From NCBI GenBank assembly GCA_001584565.1, contig LSFY01000001.1, forward strand, positions 1,412,001 to 1,476,000: 64,000 bases of DNA. Direction: 5' to 3'. The stretch is from Alkalithermobacter thermoalcaliphilus JW-YL-7 = DSM 7308. Lineage in GTDB: Bacteria; Bacillota; Clostridia; Peptostreptococcales; Peptostreptococcaceae. A program made the translations under genes and the position numbers. This document shows, piece by piece, positions 28,005 through 36,204 of this stretch (positions are counted from its first letter, which is position 1; the number at the start of each line of letters is the position of its first letter). A model generated the notes under the pieces. That model did not search any database. It saw only the letters and a list, made by a program, of their open reading frames with translations, and had not been told where the DNA came from.

Positions 28005-28439
28005 CTATTTTTTATAATCTTGGAAATGTTTGAATATCTTTTGTGCAACATCTTTATTTATGTTTTTTACATCATTCATATACATTAAGGTACTTCCTAA
28101 ATATTCTTGAGCCTCACCTAATAAGATAATTTCAAGCGATGATCTTATAATATTAATCAAGCATTCTTCATCGTGATATAAGTTGCAGTTTTTACACTGA
28201 TTTAATAAAAATCCAATAGTTTGCGCCACTGAATCTTCATCATAAATTTTTGAGCTTTCCTGTGGCATATACTCCATACCATTTTCTATGTACTCTTCTT
28301 GTTCTTTTAGACATTTGACTAGACATTGCTTAGAATATCCTATGAGACAATCCTCTTTTTCACAAGAACCACAACTTGATTCTGTTAAACAACAATTAGA
28401 TAACTTAGATATAATGCCTTCATAATCAAAGCTGCTCAT
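28005..28439 (-). CDS. Cysteine-rich protein of unknown function
   Basis: About 144 residues, not recognised. Cysteines fall in two groups: an N-terminal set with CC, CGSC, then further single Cys before residue 45, and a middle set CKNC followed by a Cys nine residues on. The spacing suggests two zinc or Fe-S sites. The rest is helical. ATG at 28439 follows GGGGGG at 6 nt. It heads the rubrerythrin/VOC/methyltransferase run, which points to a redox or metal role only by association. Confidence 0.65.
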   Translation of the reverse strand: MSSFDYEGIISKLSNCCLTESSCGSCEKEDCLIGYSKQCLVKCLKEQEEYIENGMEYMPQESSKIYDEDSVAQTIGFLLNQCKNCNLYHDEECLINIIRSSLEIILLGEAQEYLGSTLMYMNDVKNINKDVAQKIFKHFQDYKK

Positions 28440-28534
28440 CAAGCACCCCCCTTTCTTTTTATATAAAGATTACCAAAGCTCCTGTTTAGTGTCAATAAAA
28501 CTAAAAAAACTACAAATTTTTTTAGAATATATTA

Positions 28535-28563
28535 TTGACTTTTTAGAAAAACCGTGATACTCT
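28535..28563 (+). promoter_or_regulatory. Predicted sigma-A promoter of ptsG
   Basis: TTGACT (28535-28540), a 17-bp spacer ending in TGA, and TACTCT (28558-28563). The TG extension supports the weaker -10. It is followed by a 240-nt leader with two antiterminator units. Confidence 0.65.
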
Positions 28564-28592
28564 TGTATCAAGGAAAACGATATCAAGTTTTG

Positions 28593-28620
28593 GCGTGTTA
28601 CTGACTCGATCAGGCATGAG
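28593..28620 (+). promoter_or_regulatory. RAT 1, GlcT-type antiterminator site
   Basis: It reads GCGTGTTACTGACTCG, then ATCAGGCATGAG, close to the GlcT target in the Bacillus ptsG leader. Its 3' end overlaps the first terminator stem by 8 nt. Confidence 0.88.
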
Positions 28621-28676
28621 CTTATATAAAAATGACTTTTGTTGTTTTTATATGAGTTCATGCCTTTTGTTTTTTA
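28613..28676 (+). terminator. Conditional terminator 1 in the ptsG leader
   Basis: A 20-bp stem (28613-28632 and 28645-28664, 18 of 20 paired) followed by TTTTGTTTTTT. Confidence 0.9.
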
Positions 28677-28696
28677 TAAAATACTATTTTTATACT

Positions 28697-28724
28697 GCGT
28701 GTTACTGATTCGATCAGGCATAAG
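28697..28724 (+). promoter_or_regulatory. RAT 2, second GlcT-type antiterminator site
   Basis: It differs from RAT 1 at only 2 of 28 positions and again overlaps its own terminator stem by 8 nt. Its start lies 104 nt downstream of RAT 1. Confidence 0.88.
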
Positions 28725-28776
28725 CTTATAAGAAAATAACCTAGGTTATCTTTGTAAGCTTATGCCTGTTATTTTT
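28717..28776 (+). terminator. Conditional terminator 2 in the ptsG leader
   Basis: A long interrupted stem: GGCATAAGCTTATAAG pairs with its near complement ending at 28766, with an inner ATAACC/GGTTAT stem, then GTTATTTTT. Confidence 0.88.
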
Positions 28777-28804
28777 AAACAATAATAAATAAAGGAGGAT
28801 TTTT

Positions 28805-30274
28805 ATGAAGAAGAAAAATAATTTTTTCGCTGTTCTTCAAAAAGTTGGTAAATCTCTGATGCTACCAGTATCTGTTTTACCAGCTGCAGGACTTATGGTT
28901 GCTGTTTCAAGAATGATTGAACAAGGTTTAGGTCCTGATGTTGTATCTCAAAATGTATTTTTAAAGGTATTTGTTCAAGTTTTATTTAGTGGTGGACTTG
29001 TAGTATTTGAAAATCTTCCACTTATATTTGCTATAGGAGTTGCAATAGGATTTACTGGTGGAGAAGCTGTATCAGGTCTTGCTGCTTTAGTTGGGCATGT
29101 AGTTCTTATAAGAGTATTAGACATTATGAGCTCTGCTCAAAATCTTTCTGATCCTATAAATATGGGAGTATTTAGTGGTATTATAATAGGTATTATATCT
29201 GCAAAAGTATATCAAAAATACTTTAAAACTCAACTTCATCCAATCCTTGGATTCTTTGCTGGAAAAAGATTAGTTCCTATAATTATGGTTGCTGTATCTG
29301 CAGTACTAGGTATAATCTTTGGTATTATATGGCCACCAATTCAAGATGGAATAAATTATCTTGGTCAGGTTGCTATAAATGCTCAAATTGGAGGTTTTAG
29401 ATTAGGTGGTGCTATATATGCATTTGGAAATAGAGCACTTATTCCTACAGGTCTTCACCACGTGTTTAAAACTCCATTTACAACTCAATTTGGTCAATAT
29501 GTAAATCCTAATACGGGAGAAGTATTTATAGGAGAAATCGCTAGATTCTTTGCAGGAGACCCTACCGCAGGATCTATTACAGCTGCAGAGTATCCTTTAA
29601 AAATCTTTGGTCTTCCTGCAGCTGCTTTAGCTATATACCTTACTGCCCTGCCTCAAAATAAAAAGGCAATAGGAGGAGCAATGCTTACAGCATCTCTTAC
29701 TTCTATAATTACTGGTATAACAGAACCAATTGAATTTGCATTTATGTTTGTTGCTCCTGTTTTATACCTTGCTCATATTTCTTTAGCATTTGTTGGTGGA
29801 ATGTTAATGAATATGGCCAATGTTAGACTTACAGAAACATTTACTTCTTCTCTTATAGATTATTTTGTAAGTATATCTACAGGTAACGCAGGTAATCCAT
29901 TTATGCTTTTCCCTATAGGGATAGTTATATTTATACTTTACTTTGTTACATTCTACTTCTTAATTAAAAAACTTGATTTAAAAACTCCTGGTAGAGAAGA
30001 AAATAAAGACCTTAGTGAAAATAAAACATCTGCATCTGATAAAGCTTTAGCTGTTTTAAAAGCTCTTGGAGACTCTGAAAATATAAATCATATAGATGCT
30101 TGTATAACTAGACTTAGACTTGAAGTTAAAGATCCTTCTAAAGTTGATAAAGCTAAACTTAAAAAGCTTGGATCTGCAGGCGTTTTAGATGTAGGTGGCG
30201 GAAGTGTTCAAGTAATATTTGGAACTGAAGCTGAAAGCTTAAAAGATGAAATAAAATCTTTAATGAACTCCTAA
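28805..30274 (+). CDS. ptsG: PTS glucose-specific permease, IICB domains
   Basis: 489 residues. The IIC membrane domain (about 1-390) starts KVGKSLMLPVSVLPAAGLMV and carries GITEPIEFAFMFVAP. The IIB domain (about 410-489) has the phosphocysteine in DACITRLRLEV. There is no IIA domain. The two GlcT-type RATs upstream fit glucose rather than N-acetylglucosamine, the nearest alternative. The GlcT regulator itself is not in this window. SD AAAGGAGG precedes the ATG. Confidence 0.9.
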   Translation: MKKKNNFFAVLQKVGKSLMLPVSVLPAAGLMVAVSRMIEQGLGPDVVSQNVFLKVFVQVLFSGGLVVFENLPLIFAIGVAIGFTGGEAVSGLAALVGHVVLIRVLDIMSSAQNLSDPINMGVFSGIIIGIISAKVYQKYFKTQLHPILGFFAGKRLVPIIMVAVSAVLGIIFGIIWPPIQDGINYLGQVAINAQIGGFRLGGAIYAFGNRALIPTGLHHVFKTPFTTQFGQYVNPNTGEVFIGEIARFFAGDPTAGSITAAEYPLKIFGLPAAALAIYLTALPQNKKAIGGAMLTASLTSIITGITEPIEFAFMFVAPVLYLAHISLAFVGGMLMNMANVRLTETFTSSLIDYFVSISTGNAGNPFMLFPIGIVIFILYFVTFYFLIKKLDLKTPGREENKDLSENKTSASDKALAVLKALGDSENINHIDACITRLRLEVKDPSKVDKAKLKKLGSAGVLDVGGGSVQVIFGTEAESLKDEIKSLMNS

Positions 30275-30279
30275 AAAAT

Positions 30280-30309
30280 AAAGTGTACACATATGTGTAC
30301 ACTTTTTAC
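30280..30309. terminator. Bidirectional terminator
   Basis: A 26-bp perfect palindrome (AAAGTGTACACAT and complement) flanked by an A run and a T run between convergent genes. Confidence 0.85.
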
Positions 30310-31070
30310 ATTTCATATCCAATTATACAAGCTCCTATTGCCCCTAGAAACTGTGATTTATCTGATGAATTAATATCTATATTAAGCCTTTCGCTTAAAA
30401 ACTTTCTAAGTAGATAATTTTTAGATACTCCACCTGAGAAAAAAACTTTATCTTCTACTTTTACTTTACTAACTAGTGCATACGTCTTCTTTGCAACAGA
30501 ATTTAACAATCCTGCTGCTATGCTTTCTTTTGATTTTCCACTAGCTATCAAACTTACAACTTCAGACTCTGCAAATACTGTACACATACTATTTATATTC
30601 TCAGGCTCAGCCTCACTTGCTAATGTAGAAAGATCACTTATATCTGTTTCTAGTATCTGTGACATAACCTGTAAAAACCTACCTGTACCTGCTGCACATT
30701 TATCATTCATCAAAAAATCAACTACGTTGCCGTTATTATCTATTTTAATTACCTTGCTATCTTGTCCACCTATATCTATAATTGTTCTTATTGATGAATC
30801 TATAAAATGTGCTCCCTTTGCATGAGACGTAATTTCTGTTACTTTTTTTGTTGCAAACGGTAAAGATACTCTTCCATATCCTGTTGCAGTTATAGATTTA
30901 ACTTCTTCTTTACTTATTTTTGAGCTTTCTAAAACTTTATTTATTAGTAAACTTGCTGAATCTTTTGGGCTCCACCCTGTAGGAGTTATATCTGTAGCTA
31001 TAATATCTTTTCCATCAAAAATAGCAACTTTAGTAGCTACAGAACCTATGTCAATTCCTATTGTGTACAT
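30306..31070 (-). CDS. ATP-dependent activase for 2-hydroxyacyl-CoA dehydratase/double-cubane protein
   Basis: 254 residues of the BcrAD/BadFG (ASKHA) family. ATP-site marks are IGIDIGSVATK at the N-terminus, DIGGQDSKV, and FSGGVSKN. The bridging 4Fe-4S cluster ligands are the Cys in NDKCAAGTGRF and the Cys in NSMCTVFAESE. Such activases drive electrons uphill into an Fe-S partner using ATP. It lies 18 nt downstream of its probable partner and on the same strand. Confidence 0.92.
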   Translation of the reverse strand: MYTIGIDIGSVATKVAIFDGKDIIATDITPTGWSPKDSASLLINKVLESSKISKEEVKSITATGYGRVSLPFATKKVTEITSHAKGAHFIDSSIRTIIDIGGQDSKVIKIDNNGNVVDFLMNDKCAAGTGRFLQVMSQILETDISDLSTLASEAEPENINSMCTVFAESEVVSLIASGKSKESIAAGLLNSVAKKTYALVSKVKVEDKVFFSGGVSKNYLLRKFLSERLNIDINSSDKSQFLGAIGACIIGYEM

Positions 31071-31088
31071 ATTAACAACATTCCTTTA

Positions 31089-32264
31089 CTAAATAGTTGA
31101 GTATCCTTTTTCTTTCGATGAAATTAATGTTTCTAGGAATGCTTCTATTCTTACCTTTAACTGACCAATATCTGAATCAGAATAATCTGTTTCTATTTGG
31201 ATAAACGGCAGATCTAATTTTTCCTTAACAAAGTTTTTAACAACAAAAGATTCTATATTATATGTATGACATGCTTGCCATGTCAAATCTACAACCCCAT
31301 CTACTTGGTATTCTTTTGCTAGTCTTTCTATTAAATCTAACCTTCCATTATTTGACATCATGCATGAACAAGGCGTTGATAAGTATTTTTCTGCTAAAGC
31401 TGTTATAGGATCTTTCTCTTCATCAACTAAAACATCTAATCCTTTGTATCCTGTACAGTTTTCTAGTGCTACAACACTTGCTCCAGATTCTTCTAGTATT
31501 TTTAAAACTTTCTCTGATCCACTTCCTATAGGACATCCTGTTAGTAATATACGAGGTGCATCTTCATCAAATGCATATATTCCTTTTTCCATCTGCTCTT
31601 GAACTTCACTAATTAAATTTTCAATTATCTCTATTCCTGCTTGTTTATCTACATTGAATCCTTTTAACCATTGAGCTAACATCATATCCATTCCAGTCAT
31701 TGGAGCTGGTTTATGTGCATTTAACTGATGTAATCTTTTCATAACTTCTCTTTCTTTATTCATTAGTTTTATAGCTTCTTTTAGTTTTTCTTCTGTAATT
31801 TTTACATTAAACTTATCTTCTAAAAATTCTATGAAACGAACCATCTCTCTTTTCCAAAGATGCAAAGCTTCTTCTCCTTGTGCTGTTTGTGGAAGATTCA
31901 TTATATGCATAGGCTTTATTTTACCCATTAATTCATACATTTTCTTTTTTCCATCACAAGTTGTTTCTGCTAGTAAAACGTCTGAAAAATAAAAATAAGG
32001 ACATTTATCTGTAATTGCAAAACCATAACTTGATTTTATTAAAGGACATAAATTTCTTGGAAGATCTTTTTCAGCATCTTCTATAGGCTCTTGCTTTGTT
32101 CCACAAAGTGTTACAGCAATTGCTCCTGCTGCTAAAGCTATTTCTTGTGGAGAGAACACACAGTACATACCTACAACTTTTTTTCCTTGTTCGCTAGCTT
32201 CTTTTACTTTTACAGCGTTAATACCCCTTAATTCTTCTACTTTTTCCATAAGCTTTGGTCTCAT
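31089..32264 (-). CDS. Double-cubane-cluster anaerobic reductase (YjiM/HgdB-like)
   Basis: 391 residues of the 2-hydroxyacyl-CoA dehydratase D family. Likely cluster ligands are in MYCVFSPQEI, RNLCPLIKSS, TTCDGKKKM, TGCPIGSG, PCSCMMSNNG and QACHTYN. A single large subunit next to an activase gene is the arrangement of the double-cubane [8Fe-9S] protein, rather than the two-subunit dehydratases of amino acid fermentation. The physiological substrate of this group is not known; acetylene and azide reduction have been shown in vitro for a homologue. Confidence 0.88.
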   Translation of the reverse strand: MRPKLMEKVEELRGINAVKVKEASEQGKKVVGMYCVFSPQEIALAAGAIAVTLCGTKQEPIEDAEKDLPRNLCPLIKSSYGFAITDKCPYFYFSDVLLAETTCDGKKKMYELMGKIKPMHIMNLPQTAQGEEALHLWKREMVRFIEFLEDKFNVKITEEKLKEAIKLMNKEREVMKRLHQLNAHKPAPMTGMDMMLAQWLKGFNVDKQAGIEIIENLISEVQEQMEKGIYAFDEDAPRILLTGCPIGSGSEKVLKILEESGASVVALENCTGYKGLDVLVDEEKDPITALAEKYLSTPCSCMMSNNGRLDLIERLAKEYQVDGVVDLTWQACHTYNIESFVVKNFVKEKLDLPFIQIETDYSDSDIGQLKVRIEAFLETLISSKEKGYSTI

Positions 32265-32459
32265 TTTTTATCCCCCTTGTAACTCCTATTTTTGTCTAGT
32301 TTATAATAAAATAAATGTATGTACAATAATTGCTAATGTGTTTATTTATTGAAAATTCTTATAGGTTTTTATATTTTTATAGATAAACATTTATACTCTT
32401 TGCAATTATACTTACTTTTGTGGTAAATTAAATGTTGAGGGTTTAAGGAGGGAAATATT

Positions 32460-32882
32460 ATGAATAATTTAATCTCATGTATTATAGGCGGTTTGATATC
32501 AATTATGGTAATGTTTAACGGAACATTATCTAATGCCTATGGAGGCTATATGTCAAATGTAATAATTCATTCAGTTGGTCTTTTGTGCATAATCTTTATA
32601 CTAATTTTTACTAGATCAAAACTTAGAATCGATTTTAAATTACCTCTTTACCTATACAGCGGTGGTGCTATAGGCGTTTTTACTATTCTTTTTAATAACT
32701 TGACATTTCCTGTTTTAGGTGTATCAATTCCTCTTGCTTTAGGACTTTTAGGACAATCCGTTTTTTCTATTGTAATAGATCATTTTGGCCTATTTGGACT
32801 AGAAACTATAAAGTTTGAAAAGCGAAAATTGATAGGTTTATCTTTTATAGCCTTAGGAATTTTTGTAATGACATTTTTTTAG
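32460..32882 (+). CDS. DUF606/YdcZ-type half-size DMT transporter, subunit 1
   Basis: 140 residues with five membrane helices, the length of one DMT repeat. Marks are ISIMVMFNGTLSNAYG near the start and a Gly-rich GGAIGVFTILFNN in the third helix. GGAGGG precedes the ATG. The next gene is a second half-size paralogue with a 12-nt gap, so the two probably assemble as a heterodimer of unknown substrate. Confidence 0.82.
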   Translation: MNNLISCIIGGLISIMVMFNGTLSNAYGGYMSNVIIHSVGLLCIIFILIFTRSKLRIDFKLPLYLYSGGAIGVFTILFNNLTFPVLGVSIPLALGLLGQSVFSIVIDHFGLFGLETIKFEKRKLIGLSFIALGIFVMTFF

Positions 32883-32894
32883 TGGAGGTAATTT

Positions 32895-33350
32895 ATGATT
32901 TATATAATAATGTCTATTTTAGCTGGGGTTTGTGTTGTTTTATCTAGAATTGTAAACTTTAAACTATCACAAAGAGTAGGTCTTTTTCAAAGTACTTTCT
33001 TTAATTATATGGTAGGATTAATTTTTTCAATTATATTCTTATTTATAAATAGTAATACTTTAAATATATCTATTAAGCGTTTACCGCTTTGGGCTTACTT
33101 TGGTGGAGCTATGGGTGTTTTGATAGTTGTTTTGTTTAGCTATATAACTCCTAAAATATCATCATTTTATTTAACACTATTTGTATTCATAGGTCAAATA
33201 TTTGTAGGAATTATAATCGACTACATTAGTCTAAACACATTATCAATTGGTAAAATAGTTGGAGGAGTTTTAGTACTAATCGGACTATTCTATAACCTAA
33301 GATTAGATAACCCTTCTTGTCAAGAGAATATTCCTTTAGAAGAAATATAG
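32895..33350 (+). CDS. DUF606/YdcZ-type half-size DMT transporter, subunit 2
   Basis: 151 residues with five membrane helices (SILAGVCVVLSRIVNFKLSQ, YFGGAMGVLIVVL, GGVLVLIGLF). It has the same fold as the preceding gene product but is clearly diverged from it, as expected of a heterodimeric transporter. A short polar tail with NPSCQEN follows the last helix. SD GGAGG is upstream and a terminator follows. Confidence 0.82.
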   Translation: MIYIIMSILAGVCVVLSRIVNFKLSQRVGLFQSTFFNYMVGLIFSIIFLFINSNTLNISIKRLPLWAYFGGAMGVLIVVLFSYITPKISSFYLTLFVFIGQIFVGIIIDYISLNTLSIGKIVGGVLVLIGLFYNLRLDNPSCQENIPLEEI

Positions 33351-33376
33351 TGATGTGTATTTTCACATCACTATAT
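33345..33376. terminator. Bidirectional terminator
   Basis: A 13-bp stem, ATATAGTGATGTG and its complement, with a 6-nt loop between convergent genes; flanking U runs are short. Confidence 0.75.
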
Positions 33377-33379
33377 ATT

Positions 33380-34123
33380 TTAGTAATTATACTCAACAGT
33401 TACAACAGCTTTTATCTCTAGTTGTCCTTGATATACTGGAGTAGAACTTTCTACAGTATCCATAGCTTTATAGCTTCTCTCATATGCAATATATGACGGA
33501 GAAGAATTTTCTATTATCTTACTTGGAGTAGACAATTTCACCCCTAAGCTCTCACTTATAGCAGTAGCTTTTCCTTTTGCATTTTCAACTGATTTTTTTA
33601 GTGCTTCCTTATAATATTTTTCTGTGTTACTAATTCCAAAAGATATACTATCTATTAAGTTAGCATCACTTTTTGATACAGCATCTAAAATTATCCCTAC
33701 TTTATCTACATTTTTAATAGTTACTCTGACCATATTTCTAACAGAATATCCTACAATCTTAGGTTGATTAGATTTATCAAAATTGTAGTTGTATTCTGGA
33801 TAAATGCTGTATTCTATAGTTTTTATATCTTCATCTTTTATACCATGTTTTTTAAGTTCTGATATTACTCTATTCATCTTTTGAGTATTTTCAGATTGTG
33901 CTATCTTAGCATCCTTATTTTGTACATAAACCCCTAAATTTATATAAGCTACATCAGGCTTAACACTTACACTCCCTTCCCCAACTACACTTATTAGATT
34001 TTGGATAGAGCCTTGATTTTGAGCATCTGTAATTTTTGCCTTAGATAAGTTACCAGCATAAAAGAAACCTATCATCGATAATGTTATTGCTGAAATGATT
34101 ATTAAACTCTTAATTTTCTTCAT
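33380..34123 (-). CDS. SIMPL-domain (DUF541) secreted protein
   Basis: About 247 residues. A signal peptide or anchor (SLIIISAITLSMIGFFYAG) is followed by the SIMPL domain: ISVVGEGSVSVKPDVAYINL, YSVRNMVRVTI, and the C-terminal beta strands ending VTVEYNY. ATG at 34123 follows AAAGGAGGG. It is third in a unit after an ECF sigma gene and its partner, so it may be a target or sensor of that envelope response. Biochemical role is unknown. Confidence 0.85.
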   Translation of the reverse strand: MKKIKSLIIISAITLSMIGFFYAGNLSKAKITDAQNQGSIQNLISVVGEGSVSVKPDVAYINLGVYVQNKDAKIAQSENTQKMNRVISELKKHGIKDEDIKTIEYSIYPEYNYNFDKSNQPKIVGYSVRNMVRVTIKNVDKVGIILDAVSKSDANLIDSISFGISNTEKYYKEALKKSVENAKGKATAISESLGVKLSTPSKIIENSSPSYIAYERSYKAMDTVESSTPVYQGQLEIKAVVTVEYNY

Positions 34124-34148
34124 TATATACCCTCCTTTTAATTTATAT

Positions 34149-34775
34149 TTAGTAGCTATTAAAGTTTGTAAAATTTCCACCTCTATCAGCTTCAAATTCA
34201 ATGTATGAGATTATTCTTTGATTATCACTTCCATATGATCTAACAACTCTATACTTACCAGGAGTTATCTTATCTTTAATTATTGAAAGATCTATACTAT
34301 CTTGAAGTTTTTCTCCTTGCTTTGCTATAAGTGCTATCTCAATAAATGCCAAATCATCAGTTAGGTTAGTCTTTTTCCAATTTCCATTTTCATATTTTTC
34401 TATATGAAATCCTACGCCAAAGAATAAATCAGAATCTGTATTATTATTTATAGTAAAATAAATTATTCCTGTTGATTTATCATAGTATATATCAGTTATA
34501 AAATCTATATCTACTTTAGCTAAATCAGCATTTTCATAAGTTTGTAACTTTTCCTGTATAGCTACCTTTTGATCCCTTAAATTATTCTTAGAAAAGTTTT
34601 GACTTAAACTTATAATAAATATGCAAACTATACCTACTGCAGCTACATAAGTAAATTTATTAAATTTTCTTTGCTTTAATTTCTCTATTTTTTTCATAGT
34701 TTTTGATTTAAGCTCATCTGAAACAGTAATGTTATTCAAATTATCATTAAGAGATTTATTTATTTTTTTATCCAT
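34149..34775 (-). CDS. Probable anti-sigma factor with external Ig-like domain
   Basis: About 208 residues. A short cytoplasmic part (1-45, ELKSKTMKKIEKLKQRKF) leads to one membrane helix (about 46-62, YVAAVGIVCIFIISLS). The external domain, about 100 to 185, resembles a bacterial Ig-like fold with FGVGFHIEKYENGNW and ITPGKYRVVRSYG. The start overlaps the sigma gene by 8 nt. Both features suggest that it controls the sigma factor and senses an external cue. Confidence 0.7.
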   Translation of the reverse strand: MDKKINKSLNDNLNNITVSDELKSKTMKKIEKLKQRKFNKFTYVAAVGIVCIFIISLSQNFSKNNLRDQKVAIQEKLQTYENADLAKVDIDFITDIYYDKSTGIIYFTINNNTDSDLFFGVGFHIEKYENGNWKKTNLTDDLAFIEIALIAKQGEKLQDSIDLSIIKDKITPGKYRVVRSYGSDNQRIISYIEFEADRGGNFTNFNSY

Positions 34776-35301
34776 CAATATCAATTCCTTTCTTTAAAAA
34801 TATACTTTTTAGCTCTGCTTTTGCCCTTAATATTCTAGAATTTGCTGCAGATTCAGATATACCTAATACTTTTGCTATTTCCTTTGCTTTCATATCTTTA
34901 TAGTACTTGAGTAAAATTACATCTTTGTATATATCTGGCAACATTTTGATAACTTCATATATATGATCATAGTCATTAGCTTTGTCATGGTAAATTAGTT
35001 TATCTGATAGGTCATTTTCTAAATAAGTAACTTTTTTATTCCAAGAGCTCTTTAGTATATCTTTACATGTATTAATAGCTATTTTTGTTATCCATGTCTT
35101 TATATCTGATTTGCCTTTATAACTTGATCTATTTTTGTGTATTTTCACAAATATATCCTGAAACGCATCTTCTGCATCGTCCTTATTTTTCATGTAATAC
35201 ATACAAATTCTTATAACATCGTTACCGTATAAGTCAATCAATGTTTCTGTATCTGGTAAATTATCTTTATTCTTAAATAGCTTTACAAGCAAATTCTTCA
35301 A
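34768..35301 (-). CDS. ECF RNA polymerase sigma factor
   Basis: 177 residues. Region 2: YGNDVIRICMYYMKNKDDAE and AFQDIFVKIHKN. Region 4: LKYYKDMKAKEIAKVLGI and SAANSRILRAKAEL. It heads a three-gene unit with an anti-sigma-like protein and a SIMPL protein. It is the second ECF system in the window and is distinct in sequence from the one at 23.1 kb. Confidence 0.92.
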   Translation of the reverse strand: MKNLLVKLFKNKDNLPDTETLIDLYGNDVIRICMYYMKNKDDAEDAFQDIFVKIHKNRSSYKGKSDIKTWITKIAINTCKDILKSSWNKKVTYLENDLSDKLIYHDKANDYDHIYEVIKMLPDIYKDVILLKYYKDMKAKEIAKVLGISESAANSRILRAKAELKSIFLKKGIDIDG

Positions 35302-35365
35302 CTCCCTTTCTTTTTTACCTACTATATATTAGACGATTTAAAAAAGCATTTTTATTCATAAATTT

Positions 35366-35407
35366 AAAAAAATATAAAGGCCTTCTACTAAAGAAGACCT
35401 TTATATT
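35366..35407 (-). terminator. Terminator of the alpha-glucoside operon
   Basis: A 16-bp stem (35371-35386, 35392-35407; 15 of 16 paired) with minus-strand UUUUU after it. It ends the transcript running from the glucosidase gene through the nuclease-like gene. Confidence 0.88.
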
Positions 35408-36197
35408 ATATATTAACTTGTATTTCTACTCCAAAGTGATCCGATACAACTTCGCCATTTTCACCGTTAAATATTACTTTTGAATAATCTATATTTACAG
35501 GTTTATTGACAAATATCATATCAATCCTTAATCCTTGTTTATTTTTCTCCCATCCAGCTATTTTGCCCTTTACAGTTATTCCATCATCTTTTATTTTTGC
35601 AATATTATAAGTATCGTAAAGTCCCTTTTTTATCAAGTAATCATATCCCTCACCTTTTGTATGGGCATCGTTATTAAAATCTCCCATAAGAAAAAATAAG
35701 TTTTCTTGTTTTGCTTGATTTATAAGGTTATCTACTTGAGATTTAAAAGGTTCTTCTTTATCATCCCACCAACCAAGATGGCATGAGAAAAATGATATGT
35801 TTTTTCCTTTATAGTCTATTGTAGATTTTAATATTTTTCTTGTTTTCCAAAAGTTAGTATCATTGCTGTTTGTAACAAAGAAAGAAGTATTCTCAATTAC
35901 TGGATGCTTTGTCAATATAGCTACTCCTTCTTCATATATATCATATCCTATATGAGAAAAGTCCCAATTTAAGCTATATTCATCTACTGTAAGTTTTTTT
36001 AATTCATCTAAAAGTAAAAGGGCAAAATTATCTTCTTTTATATTCTTATATACAATTCCTTTATTTATCGACTGACTAACTTCTTGCAAAGCTATAACAT
36101 CATACTTTTTTTGTTTTATAACTTTTGCTATATATTTTATTTTATCTATTTGATTTTCTTCTTGCCATGAATGACAGTTTAAAGTCAAAAGTTTCAT
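35406..36197 (-). CDS. Endonuclease/exonuclease/phosphatase-family protein
   Basis: 263 residues of the DNase I-like fold. The N-terminal LLTLNCHSWQ, the metal-binding Glu in VIALQEVSQS, FFSCHLGWWDD, the FLMGDFNND motif (catalytic Asp/Asn) and the final VSDHFGVEI (catalytic His) are present. The substrate may be a phosphodiester or sugar/inositol phosphate. It follows the alpha-glucoside PTS gene by 7 nt, so a role in sugar or lipid metabolism is possible, but this is inference. Confidence 0.85.
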   Translation of the reverse strand: MKLLTLNCHSWQEENQIDKIKYIAKVIKQKKYDVIALQEVSQSINKGIVYKNIKEDNFALLLLDELKKLTVDEYSLNWDFSHIGYDIYEEGVAILTKHPVIENTSFFVTNSNDTNFWKTRKILKSTIDYKGKNISFFSCHLGWWDDKEEPFKSQVDNLINQAKQENLFFLMGDFNNDAHTKGEGYDYLIKKGLYDTYNIAKIKDDGITVKGKIAGWEKNKQGLRIDMIFVNKPVNIDYSKVIFNGENGEVVSDHFGVEIQVNI

Positions 36198-36204
36198 AAT
36201 TTTA

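Noticed and set aside
28470-28661. Open frame of 63 codons on the minus strand
   Set aside because: It is antisense to the ptsG promoter and first RAT/terminator and has no ribosome site.
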